From Advenella kashmirensis W13003 (GTDB lineage: Bacteria; Pseudomonadota; Gammaproteobacteria; Burkholderiales; Burkholderiaceae_B): a stretch of 64,000 bases of DNA. Below, piece by piece: positions 62,990 to 64,000 of the stretch. The stretch's first letter is position 1; each line of letters opens with the position of its first letter. Where the stretch lies: assembly GCF_000506985.1 (NCBI RefSeq), contig NZ_KI650979.1, positions 992,001-1,056,000 of the forward strand, read 5' to 3'. The notes beneath the pieces were generated by a model, which searched no databases, was not told where the DNA came from, and saw only the letters and a program-made list of their open reading frames with translations. The position numbers and the translations under genes are program-made.

Positions 62990-64000
62990 ATGGCCTCTCT
63001 GCTCGTTACCGGTGGCGCCGGATTTATCGGAGCCAACTTCGTTCATTACTGGCTGGCGCAGCACCCCGACGACACGCTGGTCGTGCTGGATGCACTCACC
63101 TATGCGGGCAACAGGGAGAACCTGGCGGAACTGGATGCGCGTCAGAATTTCACTTTTGTGCACGGCAACATTACCAATACCGACAAGGTCATTGCCCTGC
63201 TGCGGCAGCACCGCATTGATACGATCGTGCATTTTGCCGCGGAAAGCCACGTGGACCGCTCCATCCAGGGTCCCGATACGTTCATCCAGACCAATATTAC
63301 CGGCACTTACAGCCTGCTCAAGGCCGCCCGCCAGGTGTGGATCGAGGCGCCGGCACTGCAGAATAAGCCTGCCTTGCCGCATCGTTTCCATCATGTCAGC
63401 ACCGACGAAGTGTTTGGCAGCCTGCAGGCAGACCAGCCGGCCTTTACCGAAAACACTGCGTACGCGCCCAATTCACCGTATTCAGCCAGCAAAGCGGCAG
63501 CCGATCATTTGGTACGCGCCTTCAACCAGACGTATGGACTGGCCACCACGCTCAGCCGCTGTTCAAACAACTACGGCCCCTATCATTACCCCGAAAAACT
63601 GATCCCGCTGGCACTGACCCATATCCTGCACGATAAAACCATTCCGGTTTTCGGCGATGGCCGGCAAATCCGCGACTGGCTGTATGTGCTCGATCATATT
63701 CGCGCAATCGAAACCATTCTCCTGCGAGGCAAAGCCGGCGATACCTGGAATATCGGCGCCCGTTGCGAATTGACGAATATTCAGGTGCTGCACACGCTGT
63801 GTCGTGTCATGGACGAGGCCTTTGCCACGCAACCACAATTGCGGCAGCGCTTTCCGCTGGCCAGGGCCGCGCGCGCGGGACAATCAACCTCCCTGATTCG
63901 TCATGTGCAGGACCGGCCGGGGCATGATCGCCGCTATGCCATTGATCCTGCAAAAATCGAGCGGGAACTGGATTTTGTCGCGCACGAGCCGTTTGACTCG
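62990..64000 (+). CDS. rfbB: dTDP-glucose 4,6-dehydratase (3' end outside window)
   Basis: 337 residues are visible, from ATG 62990; the gene continues past the window end (family length about 350-360). NAD-binding TGGAGFIGANFV, catalytic STDEVFGSL (Thr-Asp-Glu triad) and YSASKAAADH (YxxxK) are present. It makes dTDP-4-keto-6-deoxyglucose, the substrate of the divergent rfbC. The visible C-terminal part (RPGHDRRYAIDPAKIERELD) is normal. Confidence 0.97.
   Translation, partial: MASLLVTGGAGFIGANFVHYWLAQHPDDTLVVLDALTYAGNRENLAELDARQNFTFVHGNITNTDKVIALLRQHRIDTIVHFAAESHVDRSIQGPDTFIQTNITGTYSLLKAARQVWIEAPALQNKPALPHRFHHVSTDEVFGSLQADQPAFTENTAYAPNSPYSASKAAADHLVRAFNQTYGLATTLSRCSNNYGPYHYPEKLIPLALTHILHDKTIPVFGDGRQIRDWLYVLDHIRAIETILLRGKAGDTWNIGARCELTNIQVLHTLCRVMDEAFATQPQLRQRFPLARAARAGQSTSLIRHVQDRPGHDRRYAIDPAKIERELDFVAHEPFDS

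Noticed and set aside
62946..63602. 218-codon plus-strand open frame
   Set aside because: A different frame inside rfbB; the rfbB frame from 62990 has all family motifs and runs to the window end.

Overview
The window looks like a chromosomal segment of a betaproteobacterium of the Burkholderiales, most likely the Alcaligenaceae (an Advenella, Bordetella or Achromobacter relative). This is inferred from the many Bug-type periplasmic receptors, the order aroK-aroB-dgt next to a class A PBP, cyaY, a small lipoprotein and lysA, the System II cytochrome c biogenesis pair, and moderate GC. I found no rRNA, tRNA, CRISPR array, insertion sequence or prophage.

Bases 1-29,035 form an accessory catabolic island built from repeated cassettes. 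Each cassette has one Bug (tripartite tricarboxylate transporter, TTT) periplasmic receptor, one or more enzymes of CoA-thioester or carbonyl metabolism, and usually an IclR or LysR regulator. M1 (1-6276): SDR, Bug, ALDH and Fe-dependent ADH, divergent from IclR plus a nitronate-monooxygenase-like protein. M2 (6405-10642): acyl-CoA ligase, VOC protein and Bug, divergent from LysR. M3 (10668-13066): Bug, ABM-domain protein, LysR. M4 (13176-18247): IclR divergent from an AidB-like acyl-CoA dehydrogenase, Bug and class III CoA-transferase. M5 (18296-23109): Bug, two crotonases and a class III CoA-transferase, divergent from IclR. M6 (23212-29016): Bug divergent from CoA-transferase, VOC, hotdog thioesterase and LysR, then a 2-keto-4-pentenoate-hydratase-like enzyme and another Bug. 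There are seven Bug receptors but no TctA/TctB membrane subunits. The substrates are unknown; the enzymes imply uptake of organic acids, CoA activation and beta-oxidation-like breakdown. Several divergent promoters carry clear inverted or direct repeats that are candidate operators.

Bases 29,413-35,239 are a transition zone: an MFS transporter, a class II-type Fic protein, a BetT-like BCCT transporter and a DUF805 membrane protein.

Bases 35,366-64,000 are mostly housekeeping: ssb, an MFS transporter, uvrA, an acyl-CoA synthetase, an AraC-type response regulator with a degenerate receiver, dgt-aroB-aroK, PBP1A, cyaY, lptM-like, lysA, a TauD-type dioxygenase with a sulfonate-type ABC transporter, ccsB-resB and a diheme cytochrome c4, engB, hemB, galU, rfbC and the start of rfbB (cut by the window end). 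Strong hairpin terminators close the ssb/DUF805, PBP1A/cyaY and sulfonate ABC units.
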